From Synura sp. LO234KE (taxonomy: Eukaryota; Sar; Synurophyceae; Synurales; Mallomonadaceae): 11,978 nt of DNA. Both the position numbers and the translations under genes were made by a program. How positions within the stretch are numbered: position 1 is the stretch's first letter; every line of letters starts with the position of its first letter. Where the stretch lies: assembly GCA_015143735.1 (NCBI GenBank), contig VKHC01000448.1:1-11978 (forward strand), given 5' to 3'. Positions 1-9,328 of this stretch are shown here, one piece after another. The notes below the pieces were generated by a model. That model made no database searches. It had not been told where the DNA came from and was given only the letters and a program-made list of their open reading frames with translations.

Positions 1-72
1 ATATATCTTGGAGAGACACAATACTAGTGATATTTATAATTGAATATAATTGTACTGTACACCAAACTCTAA

Positions 73-1083
73 CACCCTCTACGTGGAAGTCTGGATGGTA
101 TCTCTCTACGTCATATATTGACAGGCCAGTCACTCACACCAACGACCTCTCCCTACACTCACGATAGAGGTCTCTCCATCATTCGGGGACTGGATTTGAC
201 ATGCTACATCATATTATTACCATTACCGCTGAGATGCCCCCGGTCTTATCTATCCTATCAAACATGTTACCAGATGAGAGCCTCTTGGCTCATGGCACTG
301 GTGTGACGTGTTCTCGGGCGCCCCACTTCTGGTACTGCAAGATTCCTTAGTTGTGAACTACATATCATCTATCTGTCTGCCCAGCAAAGGCTGGACGCTG
401 ACCCGGCAGGAGGCATTGTCCGCCGAAGTGGCAAGATGCTACATCACTCTTTGTTACCAAAAAAGTGCTCAACCTCACCACAAGACCTCCTATTATGGAA
501 ACCGGGGGCACCATGAGCGGCTCCTACATGAACTACATGGTGACGACGGACATCGTATTTGTGTCGGGAATCAGAACGAGGCCCAGATCTTGTGCTCGAT
601 GAGCATCTTCTCACAACGGAAACTTTTCGGAGAATCTCTTGACATACGTCCTCCTCTCGTTACTGGGGTAAATTCCATATATGGGAAGCTTGGCCGCAGA
701 CCCTGTGCTTGAGAGTTATCGACCTCTTTTCAAATGTGGATATCTCCCCGAAGCGACTCGCTTGCTCTTACCCCGAGTTTCATCTGCCATCCAGGTGCAT
801 AAGAGTGCTTTGGGATCGTGGGGGTCATGTTTACTACTATGCAAAGCAGTATTTGGAAAAACTCTCCACAAGGCGACCTCATTACGCTCGCTCCCCCTTG
901 CCTATGCCCTCGCTAGCCCAGCCACCGCCGATTTTTCATGTACCGTTTGCCTGATGGGCGTCAACCTGGGAGCTACACATCAACTGGAAGGAAGCCAAAA
1001 AGTCTAGGTCCACAACAGCGTGAAGAAATTTACTGCTCGGTAATAGTAGGCCGAGGAATTCTTTTATCACCTTGCACCGCCAG
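73..1083 (+). pseudogene. Long broken reading frame interrupted only by TGA
   Basis: Frame +1 runs 337 codons from a TAA at 70 to a TAA at 1084. It contains seven TGA codons (304, 514, 529, 541, 640, 952, 1021) and no TAA or TAG. The best stretch, 643-951, includes VIDLFSNVDISPKRLACSY and YYYAKQYLEKL, with ordinary soluble-protein composition. I recognise no family. Other frames are also open for long stretches (for example 308-712), so the true frame is not certain. It could be a decayed gene, an organellar insert using TGA as Trp, or chance. Confidence 0.25.
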
Positions 1084-1105
1084 TAACACAGGAGTGCTTA
1101 CTTTT

Positions 1106-1243
1106 GGTGCTCGTGCTCTGTTTTTTTTTTTAAACTTAAAACTTAGCTTAATAAAACATGACGGCATATAATGATAAGCACCCATATGAGCCAGATTGGC
1201 AAATCCCACTAGGGGTATGGGCAAGCGGGTGCTCGTGCTCTGT
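1106..1243 (-). mobile_element. SINE-like retroposon copy 1, 5'-truncated, with target-site duplication
   Basis: An exact 16-bp direct repeat (GGTGCTCGTGCTCTGT) sits at 1106-1121 and 1228-1243. An 11-nt T run (1121-1131) follows the left copy, so on the minus strand the insert of about 107 bp ends in poly(A) against its target duplication, as target-primed reverse transcription produces. The body at 1175-1229 aligns at about 76% by hand to the insert at 3309-3362, and AAACTTAGCTTA is shared near both tails. It stops where the other copy continues, consistent with 5' truncation. No protein is encoded. Confidence 0.75.
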
Positions 1244-3237
1244 GTTAGGTACGCTTGTAGATTACTGACTACCTCTTCCCGTCGACGGTACAATATTATC
1301 TTTTTAAGAGCAATTAGTGGGTCAATATTTTTGTGAAAAGTTAATAAACCTCGCGCCAGTAAAGAATGATTGGAGCGTATCACGCGACTTCTCTTTCAGG
1401 TCAGGAAAGCAGTCGACATCAGTATCTCATAGTAACTAATTGCAAGAGGTAATAATTCGGTGAAACTTTCTTATCCAGACGTGCTTTGCTATCGTAAAAC
1501 AGTACTTCTGTCCCCGAGATAGCTACTAACCGCGCTTGCCGTGGGCAACAGCGCCGTCCCCACCCACATTGAAATTCTCCATCACTTGTTCGCCTCCAGT
1601 CTAAAATGAGATCCACGTTTGCCGTCCTGGGACCGGCGCCAATCTCCGCGGTGCAGAGTCTTTGTACTCTTGCGGCTAGTCATGCGTTGTGGCGTCCTGG
1701 CTGTATGTCCATCACGGTACTTTTCCCTTTATGGAGACGCATTCACTAGGTTTCTCTACACGTTTGCGACACTTGCCCCCAGTAAATAGAGGGTAGCCAT
1801 TCGCTTTATATATCTAGATTTGCCCTTAGAGACTCGATACGGTCCTTGGTCATTCCATCGTAGTAGCTTTTTAATTTTCGGATGTATTAAATCACTTGTA
1901 GTACTTCCGATTTCGATATTAAGAAATCATGAAGCCGTAAAGTACCCAAAAATGAGAATGAGTCGAAATATAGAATTACTGTAAAGTTTGCACAGTGACC
2001 GTAATTTGAGTTGTATTTACATTACAGTTACGGTGGTGTTTCCAAATATAGTGACGTGAAATAGTGATGGACTAGTGTAACCGGAAGGAGAATTTTTCCC
2101 CCAAATATCTAGCATAGTGAATTTGAAGGGGTAGTAAACAAAAAAGAAAAAAGAGAGAGAAGAGCTCGCACCTCCACATCTGGATAACCGCTGCTCTATG
2201 CATATACCAGCTTTCAAAACCCGCGACCGAGCGGAGAGTTCCAGGAGTTGCCTTCAGTATATTAAATCGCATGACGTCCCCAACGAAGTAGAAGGCCGAC
2301 TATCGCATTCCCGGCCAACGGAGTTTTTTGAGAGATTTTGCCTCCAGTTTTGGAAAAAAGAATACTAGATCACCTTGGTTTAGGCCGTCGAACTTATGGA
2401 TTCAACCACTTCAATGTAAGAAAAATGTAGTAGTTTAGCGAGCAAAACCAACAATTTCCAAGAATCTCAGTTGAAAACAGTTTTTGAGCATCCTCAGCGA
2501 GGGATTGAATTTGACACATAGAGGTATTTAGTTAGATCTACCATATTACTGCTTCATGCTTTTCAAAACTAAAACAACTTTACCATTCCAAAAAAAACAG
2601 GTCAAGACAAAAAATATTACTTTTCACATCAGCACTTAAATTTTAATTTGATCCTAACCGAAATTTTTCAACTGATTTGGCTGAACAGGAAACATCCCAG
2701 TTCATAAAAGTTAAATTTTTATCCCATCAAGCATGCTCATGAATTCCAGGCGGATTTCTGCTCACAGCAGAGTTGGTTTCAAGATTAAGGCTTGTAAACA
2801 ATGAAAGATTTGAGGGGCAACATTTAGTTGCTTAGCTTTCATGAAATCAAATACTTCTCTCCCCATGAAAAATATTGTCTTGGTTGCTGGTGAGAACATA
2901 CAAGACTGCGGTTCTAATACTGCTCGCCGTTCAGTTTAAGCATTCAACACCATAGCAACTTCTTCCTCGATTTTCAAGATACACAATGATTTTTCTGTAA
3001 TGACGATTCGAGGCGACTAGCTCAAACAGTCGTCAACATTAACTTCCTCTCAACTTTTAACACAGTCCGGCTCACAAAAATTGAGAATAGTTGCTGTGCA
3101 CATTTCTTCCCCGTGTCGAGGCTTATCAGCCGACCTGAACGAGGTCAGCAGCATTAGATTCGACTATTCCTTGAGTCCATTTTATCTTGTTTTTGAAACC
3201 AGCATCTGCCAATTACAGCTACATCGTAATCTCTGAG
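1244..3237. other. AT-rich stretch without recognisable genes
   Basis: Only short open frames occur on either strand, none with a recognisable domain. The longest nearby, minus 1383-1030, overlaps retroposon copy 1. A purine-rich A/G tract lies at about 2139-2165. Nothing else supportable was seen. Confidence 0.6.
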
Positions 3238-3441
3238 TTAAGAGCATCAGATTTTTTTACAGAAACTTAGCTTAGATTACACAGAAAGACAGAGCAGACC
3301 ACGCAAACTAAGCACCCCTATAAGCTAATTAGCAGGTCACACTGGGTGTAGGGGCAAGGAGGACATTATACTGACCTAACCAGACACTTCACTCCCCCAC
3401 CACATCCAGACCTCCGCTTGGTGACATTAAGAGCATCAGAT
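3238..3441 (-). mobile_element. SINE-like retroposon copy 2 with target-site duplication
   Basis: An exact 15-bp direct repeat (TTAAGAGCATCAGAT) at 3238-3252 and 3427-3441 flanks an insert of about 174 bp. A T run (3252-3258) follows the left copy, so read on the minus strand it ends in poly(A). It shares its central 55 bp and its tail-proximal AAACTTAGCTTA with copy 1 but extends about 65 bp further at its 5' end. TTAGCTTATAGGGG on the minus strand weakly resembles a Pol III A box. No clear B box is seen, so a tRNA origin is unproven. Confidence 0.75.
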
Positions 3442-4080
3442 ACTTTCTGCTTTTAAAGATCCGCGTGCGACCACTCGAGAGGGTCGATTCAAATTATTTT
3501 GAGCAACCCCATATGCAGATGAAGAAGTTCTAGTTCTTGACTATTTAAGATTTTTTGCTTGTACGCCATCACCAAATAGCTGTGGGCTGAGGTCCTGACA
3601 TATCTTAAGCAATCTAGGCTCGCAATTATAAATTTTAAACAAAATGGCTGGTCTCTCTCTGCATGTACTTGTGACTCTCCCGGAGAAGGCGCATACTTGT
3701 TACCAAGACGCAGCCTTAGCAAGGTGGCTGCGGTGTGTTCTGCCGGAGTGCTCGAACTCCCTTGTTACTTGCTTTGTCGGGAAAATATTCGGCAGCGTCG
3801 GCTGTTTGCTTGCTTGCCTACTATATCACAGAAATTCTAAGCATGTGCAGGCTAGGCTTAGCTTGGTCGTTTATAGTATCTAGTGACGGATGCATTCAAA
3901 TATTAGGGAAGCGCTCCGTGGGCATCTCAACTAGGTTACGGGAATTGCCTAACTAAGTTCATTCTTCAGGAATCACATTCTCTGAGTGATACAGGAGACA
4001 CAGACTACGGACTCCCGTCCCCCCGATGTCGTTCTAACCCGGCCTGATATTAAAAATTTAAGTCCTGTGTGATTCTAACG
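3442..4080. other. No recognisable gene
   Basis: Contains overlapping 70-80-codon open frames on both strands (for example minus 3722-3489 and plus 3644-3883) with no motif or splice support. Treated as non-coding. Confidence 0.5.
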
Positions 4081-4089
4081 ATTTAATTT

Positions 4090-4884
4090 TTGCCCAAGTG
4101 CAAAAGCAAGTCACGGCAAGAGTCAGCGTGCACGAGAGAATTGGCTAAGAATTTAGAGTTTATGTTGGAAAAATTGAGAATCACAGAGGAACAACGAGTT
4201 TGTTTACGAGTACGTTTTCGAGGCATCCCGAGAAAACCTCGAGTAAACTACGAAATCCTTCCGATATATTCGAGGTTTGACATAATAGATAAACGAAGCT
4301 ATGAGAAAAAGATATTTGAGCTGAATCAATGAGAAGTGTGTGATGAGTATTTGATTTACACATGTTGGAAAAGTTCGCGCTGTTTCCGGGACGTTGTACG
4401 CAAAGATGATTGTATGCCTAGTTTCAAGTTGCAAGTGCGAGAGTGGTGAAAAGAGCAACTTTCACAAAGTAGCTGACCACTACTTAGTGGGGGGCCAGAG
4501 TGATACGAGACAAGGAAATTTACAAGGGAGAATCTTTCTCAACAAGTTAAGTGATATCAGAGGTAAATATTCCCGCGGAAGCTTCCGCCATCAAGGCTGT
4601 ATGCCAGCAGTATGAATAACACAAACTTCTCTCGGTCACTGCCAGTTCTCGCTTGTAATGGACGATGAGACGGAGAAGAACTACAACAACGTTTAGTGGA
4701 ATTAGAAGAGGGAGAGCTGGAGGGAGGGAATGATAGCGACAACATGTCCTGCAGCGTTCCACGTAGCATTCATCTTTGTCAGAAGTGCAGCTCAAGCAGA
4801 GAGTTCAGCAAGGATCTGGCACGTCAATTTTTTTCTCAAGAGAAGCACTTCAGTAATGATCGAGTTCAATACTCTGAGTGTTAG
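4090..4884 (+). pseudogene. Broken coding-like frame, unidentified
   Basis: Frame +1 is bounded by TAA at 4084 and TAG at 4882. It holds six TGA codons (4330, 4447, 4474, 4501, 4552, 4666) and one TAA (4564) in 266 codons, fewer than chance would predict. The two open ends are charged and protein-like: a Lys/Arg-rich stretch of about 80 residues at 4090-4329, and a segment at 4669-4881 starting with the coiled-coil-like EELQQRLVELEEGELEGG. No family is recognised. A competing open frame at 4394-4615 shows the frame is not certain. Confidence 0.2.
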
Positions 4885-5080
4885 TGCAATCAATTGAAGA
4901 CAATATCGCCACCATGGTTCTACATTAGGTTAGTAATGTTCAAGATAGGTTATTGGTGTGTCTGCCACACGTAATTCAGAAAAAGCGATTTGCGCACTCA
5001 AAAACGCCATACTTAACCACTCTTCTTGAATTGCAAACCGTCTCGCTTCTATCTGAAAAAAATTCAGTGCCAGCTCAAAG

Positions 5081-5117
5081 AGACTTTTTCGGGGCGCTTT
5101 AGAAGACTTTTTCGGGG
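5081..5117. repeat. Short tandem duplication
   Basis: AGACTTTTTCGGGG occurs at 5081-5094 and again at 5104-5117, a 23-bp period. The intervening bases are similar on either side (GCTTTAGA, AGCTGTCT). Confidence 0.9.
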
Positions 5118-5248
5118 AGCTGTCTCTGGACTTCGAGTAGTCGCGAGAGTGCAAGGTGGATCTGAAGAAGACGGAACATTTCTTCAGAAATTTAATCTCT
5201 GTGCATTTTGATAAATGTGATACTATGGAAATGTGGCATAATTTATAG

Positions 5249-5625
5249 TCATCAGCCCCGCTAGATGAGTCCTCACAATTCGCTAACTACATATTTGATG
5301 ATGCTTCTTGTGATCCAATAATTGACGAAATTGCGGTTGTGTCTAATAGTGATACAATATCAAGATCAGAAGAATTATTTGCGTTTCTACTCTCCGCATA
5401 AAAAGCGCTGGCTGGGATGATGTGGGAGGTAAGATTTTTTAAAATGCTGATTTTTTTTAGATGGGAAGTGCTGAGAGATCATCCCCCGATATATTTGATA
5501 TCTTCCCTTCATCAATGGACTCTCGAGGAATAGAAATTCGGGACCAATCACTTCCCCCAGAAGACTGTAGACGTAATACTACGGGAACCGACTTTTGGAA
5601 GCCTCTTTGGGAACCCTTATTTTAG
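5249..5625 (+). pseudogene. Acidic coding-like segments around a 32-nt intron-like sequence
   Basis: Frame +2 from 5249 reads 50 codons of Asp/Glu/Ser-rich sequence (APLDESSQFANYIFDDAS near its start) to a TAA at 5399. At 5429-5460 a GTAAGA...TTTTTTTTAG segment looks like a 32-nt intron. It joins in phase to an ATG frame, MGSAERSSPDIFDIFPSSMD, that ends at TAG 5623-5625. The internal TAA breaks any single product. Upstream, the same frame has further stops (5054, 5138, 5246). Low-confidence relic or chance. Confidence 0.2.
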
Positions 5626-6263
5626 TTAGCATAGAAACGACAATACACCTTTAGGAAGTGAATATGAATCGCAATTGTGAAGGCCACTTGTAAGTTCTAA
5701 ACAAGGGAGATACTTGCGAAGGCAATCTCGAGGTAGAGATGTTATATTATGGATTCAAGAAGACTGAAACATCGAAACTTCGAGCTTAATTTCATTGTGA
5801 AGGTTTTTTAAGTGATTGTAGAATTTTTCTAATTCGCTGTTTCCGTTCCGGTCAATGACAGCTTCCTGAGCCCAAAATATCGAGCATATTTAGGAGCTTT
5901 CCAATTGACGGTGTGTACAGTATCTGAGTTCTAAGTTCTTGTTTGCGAGAATCCAGAATGACCAGGAACACTAGGAAATATCGCCGTTTCCGAAGCTCCA
6001 CCACAAGTCAATTTTTTTGGACCGTAAAAAATTGTTGTCCATTCTGGGTTGATCTGGCTGAAATTCAACCATTCAGTTTGCCGAAAACTCAGAGAATGGT
6101 GGAAACAGCCCTTGCTAAGTTAAATAACTATCCCCTATGTACCGAAAGGGCAAGTCCCGTGACCGAGTAGGGGCAGGGAGAGGCGACCGAACGCCCGAGG
6201 ACGGGAAAATTCCTCCCCCGCGGAGGGTTAGTACGCGACGATGTCCCCAACGAGAGTTAGTAG
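5626..6263. other. No intact gene; short open frame and GC-rich patch
   Basis: A 75-codon plus-strand frame (5943-6167) contains the PFWVDLA segment that recurs near 8013 (separate repeat entry). From about 6130 the sequence turns GC-rich, including a small CCTCC/GGAGG stem at 6212-6226. No RNA gene was recognised there. Confidence 0.4.
6020..6061. repeat. Dispersed repeat copy with PFWVDLA-encoding core
   Basis: TTCTGGGTTGATCTGGCT at 6042-6059 recurs with one mismatch at 8007-8024. The 25-30 bases before it are also similar (AAAATTGTTGTCC versus AGCAACTTTGTCCC). Both lie in plus-strand open frames reading PFWVDLA. Probably fragments of one repeat family. Confidence 0.55.
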
Positions 6264-6398
6264 CAAGCCAAAAGCCCCACCCGAAAAGGTAACACCAGGC
6301 AATGGAGCAAAAACACAAGAGTGAAAGCTAGAGCGTCTACTAGCAAACTGACGTACTCTAGGGGAAGAAGAGAAGCGCCTGTCACGAACGCGCGCGTA

Positions 6399-6818
6399 TT
6401 AACGAGAGAGAACCGAATGAATAGTGCTGGGACACATCCACCAATATGTAAGCGTCGCGAGATTCCCGCTTGCCGCTGGGGCATCCGTCATGGCACTCGG
6501 GTAACAGTAGAGGGTGGAGAGGCTCGGAGAGGGCTCGTTGCTCAAAGCGCACCTATGACACTCTTGTTCCACCCGTGGGTGGGGTGTTTCGGCCGGCGTC
6601 TCGACAAGATTGAAAACTGGTCGACGCTCTGTGCTGGGGTCCATGTGCTGACAAGCGTCTTCAAAGCACCAAGCCGTCTCCACATGCTGTATGGTTTCAG
6701 GGGGAACGAAGACAGTGGCGGAGCGCAACGACAACCATGCTTCTTCCACGTGCTCAATCATGATGGCCTTCCACTGAGGATCGATTACTCGGAGAGTGAT
6801 AGTTCTCAAAGATCCGGT
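6399..6818 (-). pseudogene. Minus-strand open frame, possible frameshifted continuation of the 7705-6889 gene
   Basis: This frame is open for about 140 codons on the minus strand, starting after a TAA near 6821 and ending at a stop at 6399. Composition is protein-like (EHVEEAWLSLRSATVFV, then a CHRC pair and a Ser/Pro-rich stretch). It lies directly downstream of exon B but one frame off, so a single indel or an unrecognised intron could link them. The plus strand is also open here for 215 codons (6264-6908) in exact codon register, so one of the two is a shadow. I favour the minus strand on composition and context. Confidence 0.25.
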
Positions 6819-6888
6819 AAATTAATGCATTCTGCTCCGAGGAAAAATGCCCCAACCAACCCCGAAAATCGCGCGAGGTGTCCGCTGC

Positions 6889-7705
6889 CTATTCCGCGAG
6901 GTTCTTGAGAAGGCGCTTTTCTTCAATTGGGACCGATACTTCCGGCCAAGACGGGAAGGTATACGCCAGAGATTCTGCCCGGACTTGCATGAGAAGTGCA
7001 GCCGGACGTAACCGTACCTCAAGAATGCAGAATTCCTGGTCGCAGCGCGGATGAGTCACGAGAATCGCGAAGTGAAAGCTGCTGAGCCAGCTGCCATGCA
7101 CATAGATGATCTTGTTTGAGCTTTCCTGCTGAGTTTCATACTGTTGAGAAAGGCACATGGGGCCTATCTCTGATGTGCCTTTCTCTAAGATCCTTGTCAA
7201 AAGCACCCCACTGCTTACGGCGTAGTGCGTCGGGGCCAGATGAGCGTGGCGACAATAGATCGTCTCCTGGTGACCAAGATTGGAAATCTTGGCTGTGCAA
7301 ATCACGAGGGTGAGCTGTGCTTCTTCATGATGTCGTTGGGCATGATTTTGAATCGAGGCGATGTACTGGGCTTCCACTGCCTCGTCATGTGGAGCCAGAT
7401 ATGCTGATTGCGGCGGCGAAACCGCAGGAATCTTTCGAAATATTTCGATAGTAAAGCAACCGGAAACGCATCGTGGGAAGCTCGGAATGAGAAATTGAGG
7501 CTGTTGGCGCCTAGCCTATTTCCTTCTGGGGCTACATTTTTTCTTTCCCCAAACGAAGTTGTCTTACCGTGAGAGAAGTAGCTGAAGTCCGAGTTGGATG
7601 TTGCTCCCGAGGATCCTCGGGATGGGGATCAATGTCTGAAGTGGACTTGAGCATATTCTTAACCGCGGTAATAGAGGATTCTTGATTCTCGCTGGAAGGA
7701 GAACT
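6889..7705 (-). CDS. Unidentified two-exon minus-strand open frame (gene or recent pseudogene)
   Basis: Exon A (7705-7568, 46 codons after a TAA) and exon B (7500-6889, ending in TAG) are joined in phase 0 by a 67-nt intron (7567-7501) with donor GTAAGA and acceptor CCAACAG. That intron carries an in-frame stop if retained. The spliced frame is about 249 codons without a stop, far longer than usual in this window. Exon A is Asp/Pro/Ser-rich (STSDIDPHPEDPREQHPTR). Exon B starts PQFLIPSFPRC and includes YLAPHDEAVEAQYIAS and EKRLLKNLAE before the stop. I recognise no domain and no start codon is evident at the 5' end; coding sequence may continue upstream in another frame (minus 7931-7746). Beyond the TAG the same frame stays open 44 more codons. 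Confidence 0.4.
7501..7567 (-). other. Predicted 67-nt intron
   Basis: On the minus strand ACG|GTAAGA opens and CCAACAG|CCT closes the segment. In-frame TAG lies inside it, and both flanking exons are open and in the same phase. Confidence 0.45.
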
Positions 7706-7983
7706 TTAGGCAAGATCTCGCTGCAATTAAGTTTGAAAATCTACTTCATTTCTTTGGTTCCATGCACCAGTCAAGAGCGTCGCACGACTGGTGCCGTGCA
7801 TCTTTCCGAACGACGGAAACTGAATACTCTGCAAGTACCCTCTGAAGGTATGTCTGGTACTCGAGTTCATCCTCTGCAATATTGGTATGAAGACTCAGAT
7901 GAGTTGGAGCAAGTTCGCCAAAATGAAACAACTGCTCATAGCGGAGTCGGTAAAAATTCCGGTTCGGGCAAAATCAGTTTTCA

Positions 7984-8026
7984 CCAAAATTAGCAACTTT
8001 GTCCCGTTCTGGGTTGATTTGGCTTG
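7984..8026. repeat. Second copy of the PFWVDLA dispersed repeat
   Basis: Matches the copy at 6020-6061 in the same orientation, with core TTCTGGGTTGATTTGGCT. The plus frame reads FVPFWVDLA. Similarity fades after the core in both directions. Confidence 0.55.
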
Positions 8027-8144
8027 CATGTACAGACAGCTTTTGAGAAATCTGGATCTCCATCTGCAGGAGAGGTAACCAAATGTTGGATCACTGGGTT
8101 TCCGTGTTGGTTTCGGTTGCACTTTCCAAAATCTTGGATGTGAC

Positions 8145-8277
8145 GATTTCGCGACCGGAATTTTAAGGACTTAAATACAATGAAATTAGTACCTTTTGAG
8201 TAAATTCTGAGTCGAAACCTCAAAGAACTGGAGTGGGAAAAATCGTTAAATAAAGCTGATGTCAAAACCGCCACACG
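8145..8277. repeat. Diverged repeat pair X/Y, copy X
   Basis: Shares ordered blocks with 8744-8897: GATTTC with CGA, GGAATTTT followed by GGACTT, then TCTGAGTCGAA, ending with the exact 14-mer AAAACCGCCACACG (8264-8277). Spacing between blocks differs by indels. No coding content is seen. Confidence 0.5.
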
Positions 8278-8337
8278 TTTTTAAAAACTATTCAAATATT
8301 CAGTCCATGGAATCCGGGGGAAAATTTAGCAAGTCAT

Positions 8338-8405
8338 CATTTAATACAATTATATTTTATCATAATTTTGCAATTATATATTATTGTAATTATGACAATA
8401 ATGTA
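8338..8405. repeat. AT-rich tract with repeated CAATTATAT
   Basis: Nearly pure A/T with CAATTATAT twice (from 8348 and 8371) and imperfect inverted partners (CATAATT/AATTATG). Could form weak stems. No specific function is supported. Confidence 0.6.
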
Positions 8406-8743
8406 CAAATGTAACCTCTCAGACAGCTAACAATGATTTTTACTACGTCTTCATTTATCAACCGTAAGTTGGTCGTGCGAATTAAAATTTCATATATAAT
8501 ACTTCATGCTTCTTGCTTGAAAGCTTTCCAATGAAATACTTACAATTACTGGAGCAAAAAACATATTTTTCCCAAAGTACGGTACTATTACGGTATCCTT
8601 TAGGCTTTACTACTACGTATTTTGGTACACGGAATACGAAAAAACTGCTACATTAGTATTCGGATGATTGTTGAATCACTGATGTGTCCATGCTTGGAGG
8701 AGTTGCTCAAAGTTCTATTTGGAACACCAAGCAACATGATGAT

Positions 8744-8897
8744 GATTTCCGAGCCTTAATAAAATGGAATTTTCGGGACTTTGTTAAGTAGGTTGAAGTA
8801 ACCCCAGAAAATCTGAGTCGAAGTCTCTCAGCGAGAAATCGAGGAAAAGTAGAAAAAGCATTCATGGTAGCTAGACTGGTAAGAAAACCGCCACACG
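8744..8897. repeat. Diverged repeat pair X/Y, copy Y
   Basis: Direct-orientation partner of 8145-8277. TCTGAGTCGAA is at 8812-8822 and AAAACCGCCACACG at 8884-8897. The two copies lie about 600 bp apart. Confidence 0.5.
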
Positions 8898-8931
8898 GCT
8901 GTTTTCGTTAAAGCTAGATTATTTTGTTTTC

Positions 8932-8961
8932 ACAATAGCCTGCAATAGAATAGGCTATTGT
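8932..8961. repeat. Perfect 10-bp inverted repeat (hairpin)
   Basis: ACAATAGCCT (8932-8941) and AGGCTATTGT (8952-8961) are perfect complements around a 10-nt loop. TGTTTTCGTT occurs just before (from 8899) and at the right arm (from 8960). No terminator context exists in a eukaryote, so the role is unknown. Confidence 0.8.
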
Positions 8962-9060
8962 TTTCGTTGGAACACGTTTTATGTTTTTGAACGTGAGAAA
9001 CGACCTGTAGCTGGTACGATCGGCGTTTCTTGGTGCTAATTAATTAATATTATGGCAGTT

Positions 9061-9220
9061 TTGACTGTTTCCTCTTCAACTCATAGTAGCAGATATCCTT
9101 CGATATGTATTTCAGGACAAGAAAGCGATCCTAGGGTAATTTCGGATGCATGTTTCGGAAGGTCATGCAATTAATACTCCTACTTCAGAAATATTACCAT
9201 GACTCCTGTCATGTTGTCCT
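9061..9220. repeat. Direct duplication A/B, copy A
   Basis: Aligns along its length to 9329-9490, about 270 bp away. Exact blocks are CTGTTTCCTCTTCAACTC (9065-9082), CAGGACAAGAAA, GATGCATGTT and a 24-nt block at 9181-9204. The middle has diverged, so the duplication is not recent. Confidence 0.85.
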
Positions 9221-9328
9221 AATCGGAATAAGTTCTGAGAGTTTAGACTCCAGAAATAAGCTTAAAAATAACGTTACCAAGGAACTTAGCTTAATACTAT
9301 ATGATTTTCAAGAAACGTATAAGTAGTA

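Noticed and set aside
308-712. 134-codon plus-strand frame
   Set aside because: Overlaps the TGA-only frame and a third open frame at 440-600. No motif lets me choose among them.
4930-5154. Minus-strand frame with a Ser/Lys/Arg-rich start and TTTTTTTTCAG acceptor-like run
   Set aside because: Only 74 codons, no supporting donor or second exon, and it lies opposite other weak frames.
6130-6250. GC-rich patch considered as an rRNA or tRNA gene
   Set aside because: No conserved rRNA core sequence, no TTCRA T-loop and no cloverleaf could be found on either strand.
6264-6908. 215-codon plus-strand open frame
   Set aside because: It overlaps a minus-strand open frame in exact codon register (6399-6818), is Arg-rich without any motif, and is most simply an antisense shadow in stop-poor GC-rich DNA. 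Not proven either way.
9280-9300. ACTTAGCTTAATA, also found in retroposon copy 1, as a third retroposon copy
   Set aside because: The match ends after 13 bp. There is no poly(T) run, target duplication or body similarity.
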